Source: Fluviicola sp. (GTDB lineage Bacteria; Bacteroidota; Bacteroidia; Flavobacteriales_D; Crocinitomicaceae). From it: DNA of 43,558 nt. Made by a program: the position numbers and the translations under genes. Within the stretch, counting starts at the first letter, position 1. The number at the start of each line of letters is the position of its first letter. This document shows positions 1-7,947 of the stretch, piece by piece. The DNA lies in contig JAIRJW010000065.1 of NCBI GenBank assembly GCA_031260455.1, positions 1-43,558 on the forward strand, given 5' to 3'. Under the pieces are notes generated by a model. It had not been told where the DNA came from. It searched no databases and saw only the letters and a program-made list of their open reading frames with translations.

Positions 1-519
1 AGGTTTGTCGTTCAGCCAGGTTCCTTCATTTAAATCAAAAATTCCCATTCCGGTGTTGGAGTAGTGGTAGTACATATCTTGTCCCCATACAGCCAGTTTT
101 ACATACTGGTCTTCTCCATTGGTACGGAAACGAATGGAATCTTCTACAATTACCGGCAGATTCTGACTGTTCACACTGAGTTTTACTTCGGCAAAACAGA
201 AGAGGCTGTCTCCTGAATTTAGCTCCAGATCGGAGAAAGAAACTCCTTTTATTCCATCCAGGTTCAATTTGAAAGGGGAATTGCTTCCTCCCATTAGCTG
301 GACTTCGCTGATCTTTAATGCTTTGGTCTGAGGGTTATAAATCTTGAAGTATTTAGTTGTTGAACCGATGGTGGTAAAAACAGTATCAAATACCAGTGTA
401 TCGGTTGAAAAGCCCAAATTACCGTTTCCGAACAGGTTTTTCTTTTTACAGGAAGAACTGCCCAGCATAAAAGTGGCCAAAACTGCCATTCCAAAAATAA
501 GATTTATCAGTTTCATCAT
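1..519 (-). CDS. Lipoprotein, N-terminal part of a probable right-handed beta-helix protein (partial)
   Basis: This frame is open from ATG at 519 (a second ATG follows at 516) to the window edge, giving 173 codons, so the C-terminus lies outside. The N-terminus is a short hydrophobic signal ending in LGSSSC followed by KKK, a loose lipobox typical of Bacteroidota lipoproteins, so surface or periplasmic anchoring is likely. The region after it (FSTDTLVFDTVFTTIGS, then YFKIYNPQ, later VWGQD) resembles the N-terminal beta-sandwich of Bacteroidota lipoproteins that carry a C-terminal parallel beta-helix. That assignment is from memory of the family; the helix itself is not in the window. A TATTTTTG promoter-like element sits 2 bases upstream of the first ATG. 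The gene is divergent from rpmE2. Confidence 0.7.
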   Translation of the reverse strand, partial: MMKLINLIFGMAVLATFMLGSSSCKKKNLFGNGNLGFSTDTLVFDTVFTTIGSTTKYFKIYNPQTKALKISEVQLMGGSNSPFKLNLDGIKGVSFSDLELNSGDSLFCFAEVKLSVNSQNLPVIVEDSIRFRTNGEDQYVKLAVWGQDMYYHYSNTGMGIFDLNEGTWLNDKP

Positions 520-521
520 GA

Positions 522-529
522 CAAAAATA
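522..529 (-). promoter_or_regulatory. Possible -7 element (TATTTTTG) of the lipoprotein gene
   Basis: It matches the Bacteroidota -7 consensus TAnnTTTG on the minus strand, 2 bases before the ATG at 519. No convincing TTG -33 box is visible. If it is used, transcription would begin at or just inside the start codon. Confidence 0.35.
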
Positions 530-555
530 ACGAAAGTGTAATAGCTTTTATTTTT

Positions 556-587
556 TTGTTGTGAATTAAAAAGTTTGATTATCTTTG
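556..587 (+). promoter_or_regulatory. Promoter of rpmE2 (-33 TTG, -7 TATCTTTG)
   Basis: TTG at 556-558 and TATCTTTG at 580-587 are separated by 21 bases, a good match to the Bacteroidota sigma-A promoter. It leaves a leader of about 40 nt before the rpmE2 ATG at 632. Confidence 0.65.
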
Positions 588-631
588 CAATCCATTTTTG
601 AATAAGAAGAATAAAAATAAGCATAACAGAT

Positions 632-886
632 ATGAAAGCAGGTATTCACCCAGAAGATTATAGATTAGTAGTTTTTAAAGACATGACAAATGATTATGCA
701 TTTTTGTGTCATTCTTCTGCTAACACTTCAGAAACAATTACTTGGGAGGATGGAAACGAGTATCCATTAGTAAAATTGGATATCTCTCACAAATCTCATC
801 CGTTTTTCACGGGAATTGTACAATTTGTGGATACAGCTGGTCGTATTGACAAATTCAATAGCCGTTACGCGAAGTACAAAAAGTAA
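632..886 (+). CDS. rpmE2: 50S ribosomal protein L31, type B
   Basis: This 84-aa protein is a component of the large ribosomal subunit. It begins [17 protein letters not shown] and contains HKSHPFFTG near residue 55 and the conserved end [10 protein letters not shown], all characteristic of type B L31, which lacks the zinc-binding CxxC pair of the type A form. The length is normal for the family. It has its own promoter (556-587) and a weak hairpin plus T-run behind it (911-940), so it looks monocistronic. In other bacteria type B L31 is often the zinc-independent paralogue; whether a type A copy exists elsewhere cannot be seen here. Confidence 0.96.
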   Translation: MKAGIHPEDYRLVVFKDMTNDYAFLCHSSANTSETITWEDGNEYPLVKLDISHKSHPFFTGIVQFVDTAGRIDKFNSRYAKYKK

Positions 887-910
887 TTTCATTCCCGAAA
901 TAGTAAGTAA

Positions 911-940
911 TCCCGACACTTTTTTCGCCGGGTTTTTTTT
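911..940 (+). terminator. Weak intrinsic terminator after rpmE2
   Basis: A short GC stem (CCCG at 912-915 with CGGG about 929-932) is followed by a run of eight T. The stem is short, so efficiency is uncertain. Confidence 0.5.
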
Positions 941-995
941 GACATTTTTTCGCCGTTTTCATTGAATTTCACCTTATTTTTAAGAGGTAGATGGT

Positions 996-1003
996 TATAT
1001 TTG
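996..1003 (+). promoter_or_regulatory. Possible -7 element (TATATTTG) of the WG-repeat gene
   Basis: It matches TAnnTTTG and ends 4 bases before the ATG at 1008. No TTG is present at a proper distance upstream. If it is functional, the mRNA would be nearly leaderless. Confidence 0.35.
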
Positions 1004-1007
1004 TACC

Positions 1008-3119
1008 ATGAGCTCACTGCATATTAAGATTTTAGTTTTATTGCTTGTTTGTGTAGTTGGAAAAGCACAGGCAGGTTCAGTTGATGATGCTTTTAAAGCA
1101 TTGAATCAGTTTAATTACTTTGAAGCAAAAAGATTATTTGAAAAATCTCTGAAATCAAATCAGTCTGCTGCAAACTATGGTTTGGCAGTGATTTATTACC
1201 GTAAAGATAATCCTTTTCATCAGCTGGATTCGGCGCTGAACTGCATTATGCGTTCTGAGAAAAGCTATAGTTTGATGAAAGACAAGCAGAAAGAATCACT
1301 CAAAAAGTATAATTTTGATTACCTGGCAATTGCTAACCTGCGCCAGGAAATTTCCACCGGACTTTTCCACCGGGTGCTTCAAACTCCTTCTGAAGAAGCG
1401 TATGATGATTTTCAGAAGACCAATGATTGGGCAAAAGAACGCTTTAAAGCAATTTATTCTAGGGATTCCATCGCTTATGTAAAAGCAAAAATCGCCAATA
1501 CTTCTGCGGCATTTGATCTTTTTTTGAAGAAATACCCACAGTCTGATTTCCAGAAAGAGGCACAGAGTAATTTTTACCGTTTGCAATATACGGAGAATAC
1601 GGAAGGAAAAACAGTTGCAGCATTTTTAAGCTTCGAAAAGCAATATCCGTCCAATCCATATATAGCAGATGCGCAGGACCAGATTTACCATCTGAGCACT
1701 ACTCAAAACAGGGTTCAGGACTATCAGTCATTTATCAGGACTTATCCGAAGAACCGCAATGTGGAAAGCGCCTGGAGAAAATTGTATCAGTTATATATGG
1801 CGGATTACTCCCTGGAGCGCTTGGATAAGTTTCAGAAAGAATACCCGGACTATCCGTATGTTTCAGAGTTGAAAAAAGACAAGGAGCTGGGAATGCAGCA
1901 GATTATTCCTTTCAAAAAGAATGGTTTGTTTGGTTGGATGGATCTGAATGGGAAACCGGTTATTCCGGCTCAGTATAGTACGGTCGGTTTTTTCAAGGAG
2001 GGATTGGCCTGGGCTGAAAAAAGCGGAAAATACGGCTTTGTAAATAAAGCAAACGAGATCATAATCCCGTTTAAATACACCAGCTGTAACGATTTCGATA
2101 AAGGAAGGGCCATTGTGGAACTGGATAGTGTATTCGGGATCATTGATCGCTCAGGAGCTTATATTGTCGAACCGCAATACAAGGATATCGGGCAGTTCTC
2201 CGAAGGATTGATCTATGCCATGAAAGACAGTTTATACGGTTATTTCGATGGTTTGGGATTCCCAAGAATCCCTGAACAATATGAAGAAGCATTTTCCTTT
2301 TCCAACGGAATGGCGAAAGTAACTTTTAAAGGATTGGAAGGGTACATTGACGCATACGGATCATTTAAGGTGAAGCCACTTCATGAATCCATTAACTTGT
2401 TTGGAGATTCGCTCATAGTCATTGAGGGTGATGAAAGCTCGAAACTGTCAACTTTCCAGGGTGATGAAATCAATACAATTGCTATTGAAGACCTTGGGAT
2501 GCTGGTTTCTGATCGCGCTTTGGTTGTTTCAGATGATCATATCGGTTATTTGAATAAGAAAGGGCTGGCTGTCATTCCAGCGACTTTCGATTATTTTACA
2601 AATGCCAAGACAGAAGGGGAATTTGTGGGGGCATATGCCAAAGTTTCTAAGGCAAATAAATTCGGAATTATTGATAAAAACGGGAAACAGGTTATTCCAT
2701 TGATTTATTCCAAACTGGGAAATGTTTCATCCCTGATTTCCTTTGAGAAAGCCGGAAAGTGGGGATTCATTGATATGCAGAATAAGGTAATCATTCCTGC
2801 ATCATACGAATATGCGGAAAGTTTTAAATCCGGGTTGGGTGTGGTGCAATTACTGACATTGAGAGGTGCCATTAACGAGAAGGGAGAAATCATTATTCCG
2901 ATTGAGCATACGACGATCAAAGCGTTAGATGATTCACATTTTATTGTTTCGCTGGGTGCGTTTTATGGGATTTATACGAATAAAGGAAAATTGGTAGTTC
3001 CACTGGAGTATTCCAGTATCCGTAAGGTTCAGGACGATTTCTATATTCTTACAAGAGGAACGGAATTGCACTATTTCTTTGTGCCTGAAAATAAGTTAAT
3101 TATACCAGTTAAGGGGTAA
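1008..3119 (+). CDS. Secreted WG-repeat protein with N-terminal TPR-like helices
   Basis: This 703-aa protein has a signal peptide ending near residue 23 (LLVCVVGKAQA). Residues about 25-295 contain helical units of the 'F..FLKKYPQS.F..EAQ' kind, as in TPR/YfiO-like proteins. From about residue 300 the chain is a series of WG (KWG) repeats, seen as recurring 'GLFGWMDLNGKPVIPAQY', 'GKYGFVNKANEIIIPFKY' and 'GKWGFIDMQNKVIIPASY' units. WG-repeat proteins are common in Bacteroidota and are thought to be periplasmic or surface binding scaffolds; no enzymatic residues are apparent. The next gene begins 1 base after its stop, so the two are probably co-transcribed. The start was chosen because it is the only ATG ahead of the signal peptide. 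Confidence 0.9.
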   Translation: MSSLHIKILVLLLVCVVGKAQAGSVDDAFKALNQFNYFEAKRLFEKSLKSNQSAANYGLAVIYYRKDNPFHQLDSALNCIMRSEKSYSLMKDKQKESLKKYNFDYLAIANLRQEISTGLFHRVLQTPSEEAYDDFQKTNDWAKERFKAIYSRDSIAYVKAKIANTSAAFDLFLKKYPQSDFQKEAQSNFYRLQYTENTEGKTVAAFLSFEKQYPSNPYIADAQDQIYHLSTTQNRVQDYQSFIRTYPKNRNVESAWRKLYQLYMADYSLERLDKFQKEYPDYPYVSELKKDKELGMQQIIPFKKNGLFGWMDLNGKPVIPAQYSTVGFFKEGLAWAEKSGKYGFVNKANEIIIPFKYTSCNDFDKGRAIVELDSVFGIIDRSGAYIVEPQYKDIGQFSEGLIYAMKDSLYGYFDGLGFPRIPEQYEEAFSFSNGMAKVTFKGLEGYIDAYGSFKVKPLHESINLFGDSLIVIEGDESSKLSTFQGDEINTIAIEDLGMLVSDRALVVSDDHIGYLNKKGLAVIPATFDYFTNAKTEGEFVGAYAKVSKANKFGIIDKNGKQVIPLIYSKLGNVSSLISFEKAGKWGFIDMQNKVIIPASYEYAESFKSGLGVVQLLTLRGAINEKGEIIIPIEHTTIKALDDSHFIVSLGAFYGIYTNKGKLVVPLEYSSIRKVQDDFYILTRGTELHYFFVPENKLIIPVKG

Positions 3120-3120
3120 A

Positions 3121-4059
3121 ATGTCAGCTCTGAGAAATTTTTTCCGGTCCATTCTTCCGGATACTTTGCTGAATGCTTACCGAGAAAGTAAGAAAAACAA
3201 GCAGCGAAAACGGATCCGTGACCAGGAAGCAAAAGGAAAAGGTATTTCACTGGAAGACCTGGTGCGGGATTTTAAAAATTGTGGCCTTCAGGAAGGTGAT
3301 TCTGTTTTGGTACACAGCAGTTTTTCAAAGATCGGTTTTGTTCAAGGGGGGGCGAAGACATTTGTCAATGCTTTATTGCAGGTAATAGGTCCGGAAGGAA
3401 ATTTATTGATGCCCAGTTCACCTAATGCAGGATATCAGTTGGATTATATCCGAAATCTGAGAGTATTTGATGTGGCGAATGATCCTTCCAAAATGGGGGC
3501 TATTACCGAATATTTCAGGAAACTTCCGGGGGTGAAACGTTCTGAAAGCCCAACGGAGCCTGTTTGTTGCTTCGGGCCCAAAGCAGAATGGTTTACTAGC
3601 GGACATCTGGGAGAACTGACTCCTTATACAGAAAAAAGCCCTTTTGCACGCCTGGCAGAGGCTAAAGGAAAGATTTTATACATAGGGGTGACGCTTGATA
3701 ATGCAGGCACTTCGCTCCATGTTTCGGAAGATGCTATTCCGTATTTTAGGTATCCAGTATATTACCCGGAAGTATTTCAAACGGAAGTAATCCGGGAAAC
3801 CGGAGAACGTGTATCTGTCTCCTTAAAAGTCCACAATCCGGAACAATCTGCAAAACGAAAATGTGATGAACTTCTTCCACTTTTTGAAGAAAAGGGAGTG
3901 ATGCAGGAAAAACGGATTGGACAAGCAAGAACGCTGGTTTTTGACGCGTTTCAGATGCAGGAAACATTGATTGCTGTTTACTTTGAAAGCGGAATTACTA
4001 TTTACACTCCGAAAGGAGAAGAGAAAGTAAAGCTTTCGGGTAGTCAATCCGCAGACTGA
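3121..4059 (+). CDS. AAC(3)-family (antibiotic NAT fold) N-acetyltransferase
   Basis: This 312-aa protein has the AAC(3) fold signature: GDSVLVHSSFSKIGFVQGG (about residues 58-76), an IGPEGNLLMPS strand, a KRSESPTEPVCCFGPKAEW segment, KILYIGVTLDNAGTSLHVSED and a C-terminal acetyl-CoA-dependent domain. Family members transfer acetyl groups from acetyl-CoA to amino sugars. In aminoglycoside-resistance enzymes the middle segment usually reads R-S-x-HP-x-x-S; here it is SPTEPV, without that His. A role in sugar or polysaccharide modification is therefore more likely than drug resistance (inference). A purine-rich AAGGGG lies just upstream of the ATG, inside the end of the WG-repeat gene. The C-terminus (about residues 300-312) is low complexity. 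Confidence 0.85.
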   Translation: MSALRNFFRSILPDTLLNAYRESKKNKQRKRIRDQEAKGKGISLEDLVRDFKNCGLQEGDSVLVHSSFSKIGFVQGGAKTFVNALLQVIGPEGNLLMPSSPNAGYQLDYIRNLRVFDVANDPSKMGAITEYFRKLPGVKRSESPTEPVCCFGPKAEWFTSGHLGELTPYTEKSPFARLAEAKGKILYIGVTLDNAGTSLHVSEDAIPYFRYPVYYPEVFQTEVIRETGERVSVSLKVHNPEQSAKRKCDELLPLFEEKGVMQEKRIGQARTLVFDAFQMQETLIAVYFESGITIYTPKGEEKVKLSGSQSAD

Positions 4060-4116
4060 CTGTTGCTATAGAGAATGATTACATCATTTAAGTGCAACAT
4101 TTTATGCAGGCATTGT

Positions 4117-4124
4117 TATTTTTG
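4117..4124 (+). promoter_or_regulatory. Probable -7 element (TATTTTTG) of menB
   Basis: It is an exact TAnnTTTG match 20 bases ahead of the menB ATG. The -33 box is unclear. Confidence 0.5.
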
Positions 4125-4144
4125 TAAAAGAAAAAAGTCAAAAC

Positions 4145-4966
4145 ATGTCAAACAGAAACTGGATATCCATCAAGTCTTATACAGATATCAAATTTGAATT
4201 CTTTGAGGGAATCGCTAAAATCACTATTAACAGACCCCGTGTTTACAATGCTTTCCGTCCGGAAACAAATATGGAAATCCTGGATGCATTGGGAATCTGT
4301 CGTGAAAGACAGGATGTAGGAGTGGTTGTACTGACTGGAGAAGGTGACAAGGCATTTTGTTCGGGAGGAGATCAGAATGTGAAAGGAGTGGGCGGATACA
4401 TTTCCGAAAATGGAGTTCCGCGCCTGAATGTACTGGATGTGCATAAGGCAATCCGCTCTTTACCAAAACCAGTGATCGCAATGGTGAATGGGTATGCAAT
4501 CGGTGGCGGGCATGTATTGCACGTGGTTTGCGATTTGACCATCGCTTCCGATAATGCACGCTTCGGGCAAACAGGGCCGAAGGTGGGAAGTTTTGATGCA
4601 GGCTTCGGATCTTCGTTTCTGGCAAGTCATGTAGGTCAGAAAAAGGCACGTGAGATTTGGTTCCTCTGTGAGCAGTATACGGCTGAAGAAGCAGAAAAAA
4701 TGGGGATGGTGAACAAGGTAGTTGCTTTGAAAGACCTGGAAGATGTAACTGTTCAATGGTGTCAGACGATCATGAAACGTTCACCGCTGGCAATTCGCAT
4801 GATTAAACGCGGATTGAATGCTGAACTGGATGGACAAAGAGGATTGATGGAGTTTGCAGGAGATGCAACCCTGATGTATTATTTGATGGAAGAAGCTCAG
4901 GAAGGAAAGCGCGCATTTTTGGAAAAACGCGAACCGAACTTCCAGCAATTCCCTAAATTCCCTTAA
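4145..4966 (+). CDS. menB: 1,4-dihydroxy-2-naphthoyl-CoA synthase
   Basis: This 273-aa crotonase-fold enzyme cyclises o-succinylbenzoyl-CoA to 1,4-dihydroxy-2-naphthoyl-CoA in menaquinone biosynthesis, in the cytoplasm. Visible family signatures are the start '[12 protein letters not shown]', [14 protein letters not shown] (about 28-42), [11 protein letters not shown] (about 70-80), [17 protein letters not shown] (about 116-132), [16 protein letters not shown] (about 142-158) and the conserved end EKREPNF. The GGG oxyanion-hole loop and the SFDAG active-site loop distinguish MenB from generic enoyl-CoA hydratases. Length is normal. It has its own promoter element and is followed after 12 bases by mscS and a hotdog thioesterase. 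Confidence 0.97.
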   Translation: MSNRNWISIKSYTDIKFEFFEGIAKITINRPRVYNAFRPETNMEILDALGICRERQDVGVVVLTGEGDKAFCSGGDQNVKGVGGYISENGVPRLNVLDVHKAIRSLPKPVIAMVNGYAIGGGHVLHVVCDLTIASDNARFGQTGPKVGSFDAGFGSSFLASHVGQKKAREIWFLCEQYTAEEAEKMGMVNKVVALKDLEDVTVQWCQTIMKRSPLAIRMIKRGLNAELDGQRGLMEFAGDATLMYYLMEEAQEGKRAFLEKREPNFQQFPKFP

Positions 4967-4978
4967 TTTGGTATAATT

Positions 4979-5890
4979 ATGATGAAGAGCTTGTTTTTTC
5001 TGGTAAGTGAACTTGAAAAGGTCGGAGAGGAGGTCAAGCAGAAAGTGGAAAAAGGAATTTCTGCGGATTTTGAACGCATTTTCGGATTTAGCTGGACTGA
5101 AGCCAAGCAATGGCTGGTGAAATCGGGAACAAGCCTGATTTTTGCCATTATTGTCCTGCTAGCTGGTTTTTGGATTGCCAAATGGGTTGGGCGTCTGGTA
5201 GTACGCATTCTGACACGTGGTAAGGTAGATGCAGGATTGATTACTTTCCTATCGAGTCTGGCTACGATCATGCTCAAAGTGCTGTTTATCGTTACTGCTA
5301 TTACGCAGCTTGGAATTGAAATGACTTCTTTCGTAGCAATTCTCGGGGCGGCAGGTTTGGCAATTGGGATGGCCTTTTCCGGAACGCTTTCCAATTTTGC
5401 TGGTGGGGTGATGATTTTGCTTTTCAAGCCGTTCAAAGTGGGAGATACAATTCTGACTCAGAACCTACAGGGAACGGTAAAGGAAATCCAGATTTTCTAT
5501 ACTTATCTGCATACATCGGATAACAAAGTCATCGTACTTCCAAATGGTCCGATGGCAAATGGTCCGATGACTAATTTCACTAAAACAGGTGTGCGTAGAG
5601 TGGATTGGAGTATTTCAATTTCGTATGGTGATGATTATATAAAAGCGCATCAATTGATTTTGAAATATTTGTCGGAAGACAAACGTGTAAAAAAAGACCC
5701 GGAACCATTTGTAGCGCTTGGAGAGCTAGGTGCTTCTGTGATGATTACCGTTCGCGTCTGGGCTAAGACAGAAGATTACTGGAATGTTTATTTTGAATTG
5801 AACAAGCGCATTTATTCCGAATTTGAAAAAGAAGGATTGCATTTGAATTCTCCGCGGGAATATATTGTACAAACGCAAAAAGCAAATTGA
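4979..5890 (+). CDS. Small-conductance mechanosensitive channel, MscS family
   Basis: This 303-aa inner-membrane channel releases solutes on osmotic down-shock. An amphipathic N-terminus is followed by transmembrane helices at about 48-70 and 90-115 and by the pore helix with the MscS pattern AILGAAGLAIGMAFSG, then NFAGGVMILLFKPFKVGD (about 120-155). The beta and C-terminal domains continue with TVKEIQIFYTYL and the signature VLPNGPMANGPMTNFT. The length is close to E. coli MscS (286 aa). Two adjacent ATGs (4979, 4982) are possible starts and no strong ribosome site separates them. Its stop overlaps the ATG of the next gene by one base, indicating translational coupling. Confidence 0.95.
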   Translation: MMKSLFFLVSELEKVGEEVKQKVEKGISADFERIFGFSWTEAKQWLVKSGTSLIFAIIVLLAGFWIAKWVGRLVVRILTRGKVDAGLITFLSSLATIMLKVLFIVTAITQLGIEMTSFVAILGAAGLAIGMAFSGTLSNFAGGVMILLFKPFKVGDTILTQNLQGTVKEIQIFYTYLHTSDNKVIVLPNGPMANGPMTNFTKTGVRRVDWSISISYGDDYIKAHQLILKYLSEDKRVKKDPEPFVALGELGASVMITVRVWAKTEDYWNVYFELNKRIYSEFEKEGLHLNSPREYIVQTQKAN

Positions 5891-6333
5891 TGGAGAATTT
5901 AAAACAGCACCCGATTATTCAGCAGTATATTGCCTGGAACCGTTTCGGAGATTTGCTCGGAATGGATTTCGAAGTGGAGTCCAAAGGACATGTGTTATAT
6001 CGGATGACTATTTCTGAAAATCATTTGGCGACACCTTTTACAGCTCACGGAGGTTCCATTGCAGCACTAATTGATGCAGCTTTGGGGGTAGCATGCTTGT
6101 CACAGGTTTGTGAAGAACTGAAAGTCGTTTCTACAATGAACCTGATGATTTCTTACCTCAATCCGGCGCGGAAAACGGATGCCCTGACGGCTGATGCACG
6201 CGTGATTAAATCAGGAAAGCGCATCCTTTTTGCCGAGACAACAGTGAGTAATCAGGAGGGGGAGTTGGTTGCAACAGCTTCTGCATCGATGAATGCTTAT
6301 CCAGTTTCGAAGATTAGTGAGAAAGTGTTTTGA
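5890..6333 (+). CDS. PaaI-type hotdog-fold thioesterase
   Basis: This is a 147-aa hotdog protein. The start at ATG 5890 overlaps the mscS stop as TGATG; a TTG three bases earlier is in frame but less likely. The signature TPFTAHGGSIAALIDAALGVAC (about residues 45-66) contains the HGG motif and Asp of the PaaI/YdiI group, which hydrolyse acyl-CoA thioesters. Being two genes behind menB, it could act as the DHNA-CoA thioesterase step of menaquinone synthesis, a role that hotdog enzymes of this group fill in other bacteria. That is inference from context only; a general phenylacetyl-CoA-type thioesterase is the alternative. Confidence 0.87.
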   Translation: MENLKQHPIIQQYIAWNRFGDLLGMDFEVESKGHVLYRMTISENHLATPFTAHGGSIAALIDAALGVACLSQVCEELKVVSTMNLMISYLNPARKTDALTADARVIKSGKRILFAETTVSNQEGELVATASASMNAYPVSKISEKVF

Positions 6334-6510
6334 TTAGGATTTCAAGAATAGAGACCCGGTTCGTAATATTGCGAATTTGCAAAATTACGCTTTTTGTAAA
6401 TTAATTTTCTACAATTAATAAGGAAAATTAAAAATAATGATTACTACAAATGTTCATCCATCTTCTTTGAAAACTACCTTTAGAATTTCAATAATAAAAA
6501 TCTCTCACCT

Positions 6511-7380
6511 TCATGACTTCCGAACCCTTTCCCAAAGCTTAACGGTTTCCACCGCTTCCTTTACATCATGAACACGCAGAATGGAAGCACCTTTGTCCAG
6601 TGCCAGCGTATTTAAAACAGTCGTTCCGTTTAGCGAATCCTCTGCTTCGATCTGTAACGTCTTATAAATCATAGACTTTCGCGAATTTCCAACCAGGATA
6701 GGGCAGTCGAATAACTGAAAGGCCTCCATTCTTGAGAATAATTCCAGGTTTTGCTCACCGTTTTTTGCAAAGCCGAACCCTGGATCGATCAGGATATCTT
6801 TAATTCCTGCCTGAAGCGCTTTTTCTTTCTGTATCCCCAATTCATAAATAACCTCCTGAAGTATGTTTGTATACTGATTCTGCTGAGCCATATTTTGAGG
6901 GGTGCCCCGCATATGCATCAGTACATAGGGAACCTGGAACCTGGAAACTACTGAAAATAATCCGGAATCGATCAGACCTCCGCTCACATCATTAATCATA
7001 TGAGCACCCTTTTCCAAAGCATAAGAAGCAACTGCTGCCTGAAAAGTATCAACACTTACCAGGATTTCCGGATACATTTCCAGTATATAGGAAAGTGCCG
7101 GTTCGATGCGTTTGATTTCCTCCTTTTCCGAAATATGCCCTGCTCCCGGACGAGTAGAGTAACCTCCTAAATCTAACCACGTTGCACCGTTCCTGATATG
7201 CAGATCAATCAGCGAACGCTGTTCTTCTGGGGTGGATTTCTGACTGTTCTTGTAGAAAGAATCCGGGGTGCAATTGATAATTCCCATTACCTGCGGAGAG
7301 GAAATAGTGAATAACTTACCACGGATGTTTAACTGCCAATCTCGCGAAAAAGTTGTATCTTCAGACCTTAAAAATTCCAT
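6511..7380 (-). CDS. folP: Dihydropteroate synthase
   Basis: This 289-aa enzyme condenses 6-hydroxymethyl-dihydropterin pyrophosphate with p-aminobenzoate in folate synthesis and is the sulfonamide target. All TIM-barrel motifs are visible: MGIINCTPDSF, DLGGYSTRPGA, VSVDTF, INDVSGG, VLMHMRGTP, IDPGFGFAKN, GNSRKSM and a terminal LRVHDV. The frame is open upstream to 7434, but ATG 7380 (MEFLRSED) fits the family best and lies right after a promoter (7386-7416). A longer start would overlap the divergent DUF1599 gene. The p-aminobenzoate/sulfonamide-contacting loops look ordinary, with no obvious sul-type insertion. Confidence 0.95.
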   Translation of the reverse strand: MEFLRSEDTTFSRDWQLNIRGKLFTISSPQVMGIINCTPDSFYKNSQKSTPEEQRSLIDLHIRNGATWLDLGGYSTRPGAGHISEKEEIKRIEPALSYILEMYPEILVSVDTFQAAVASYALEKGAHMINDVSGGLIDSGLFSVVSRFQVPYVLMHMRGTPQNMAQQNQYTNILQEVIYELGIQKEKALQAGIKDILIDPGFGFAKNGEQNLELFSRMEAFQLFDCPILVGNSRKSMIYKTLQIEAEDSLNGTTVLNTLALDKGASILRVHDVKEAVETVKLWERVRKS

Positions 7381-7385
7381 ATATA

Positions 7386-7416
7386 CAAACATAAGATGAT
7401 ACAAACTTCGGAACAA
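7386..7416 (-). promoter_or_regulatory. Promoter of folP (-33 TTG, -7 TATGTTTG) overlapping the divergent gene
   Basis: On the minus strand TTG (7416-7414) and TATGTTTG (7393-7386) are spaced 20 bases apart, a good Bacteroidota promoter. The -33 box lies inside the first codons of the divergent DUF1599 gene. The -7 box ends 5 bases before the folP ATG, so the transcript would have almost no leader. Confidence 0.55.
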
Positions 7417-7932
7417 TATCAACACATCGTACAAGGTTGTAGAGAAATTTTCCTGAAAAAAACGAAGGATTACGGGACTTCCTGGCGTATTGCAAGAGCC
7501 AGTAGTCTGACGGATCAGATCTTCATCAAAGCCAGTCGCATACGGACGATTCAGGAAACCGGAAAGAACAAAGTAGGGGAAAGTATCGAAGGTGAATTTG
7601 ACGCAATGGTGAACTACTGTATCATGGCTGTTATCCAGTTGAGATCAAACGACGAATTCGGGCTGGAACTGAGCCCAGAGGAGGCTTTGACCTTATATAA
7701 TCAGGTTATACGGGAAGCTTTTGAATTGATGGAACGCAAAAATCATGACTACGGTGAGGCCTGGAAGGATATGCGGGTGAGTTCATTAACCGATATGATT
7801 TTGATTAAGTTATTGCGAATTAAGCAGATCGAGGATAACGGAGGGCAAACGATCATTTCAGAAGGCATCGAGTCCAATTATTTCGATATTTTGAACTACT
7901 CAATTTTCGCATTAATACATCTCACTCTTTAA
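7396..7932 (+). CDS. DUF1599 protein (nucleotide modification-associated domain 1), internally duplicated
   Basis: This 178-aa cytoplasmic protein consists of two homologous halves. Residues about 20-83 (KKTKDYGTSWRIARASSLTDQ ... NYCIMAVIQL) match residues about 112-177 (RKNHDYGEAWKDMRVSSLTDM ... NYSIFALIHL), each with DYG..W...R.SSLTD..., a run ending R-I-x-x-I, and a terminal helix. This is the Pfam DUF1599 arrangement; the exact biochemical role is not established. It is the first gene of a tight plus-strand run with BT_3928-like, tpiA and prmA, and its start is only 15 bases from that of folP. Confidence 0.9.
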   Translation: MIQTSEQYQHIVQGCREIFLKKTKDYGTSWRIARASSLTDQIFIKASRIRTIQETGKNKVGESIEGEFDAMVNYCIMAVIQLRSNDEFGLELSPEEALTLYNQVIREAFELMERKNHDYGEAWKDMRVSSLTDMILIKLLRIKQIEDNGGQTIISEGIESNYFDILNYSIFALIHLTL

Positions 7933-7947
7933 ATATTTCAGATTTCT

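Noticed and set aside
4227..4649. 140-codon minus-strand frame inside menB
   Set aside because: Antisense to a fully conserved menB; its translation has no family resemblance.
5887..5889. TTG three bases ahead of the thioesterase ATG as start
   Set aside because: ATG 5890 gives the usual TGATG coupling with mscS and an ordinary N-terminus.
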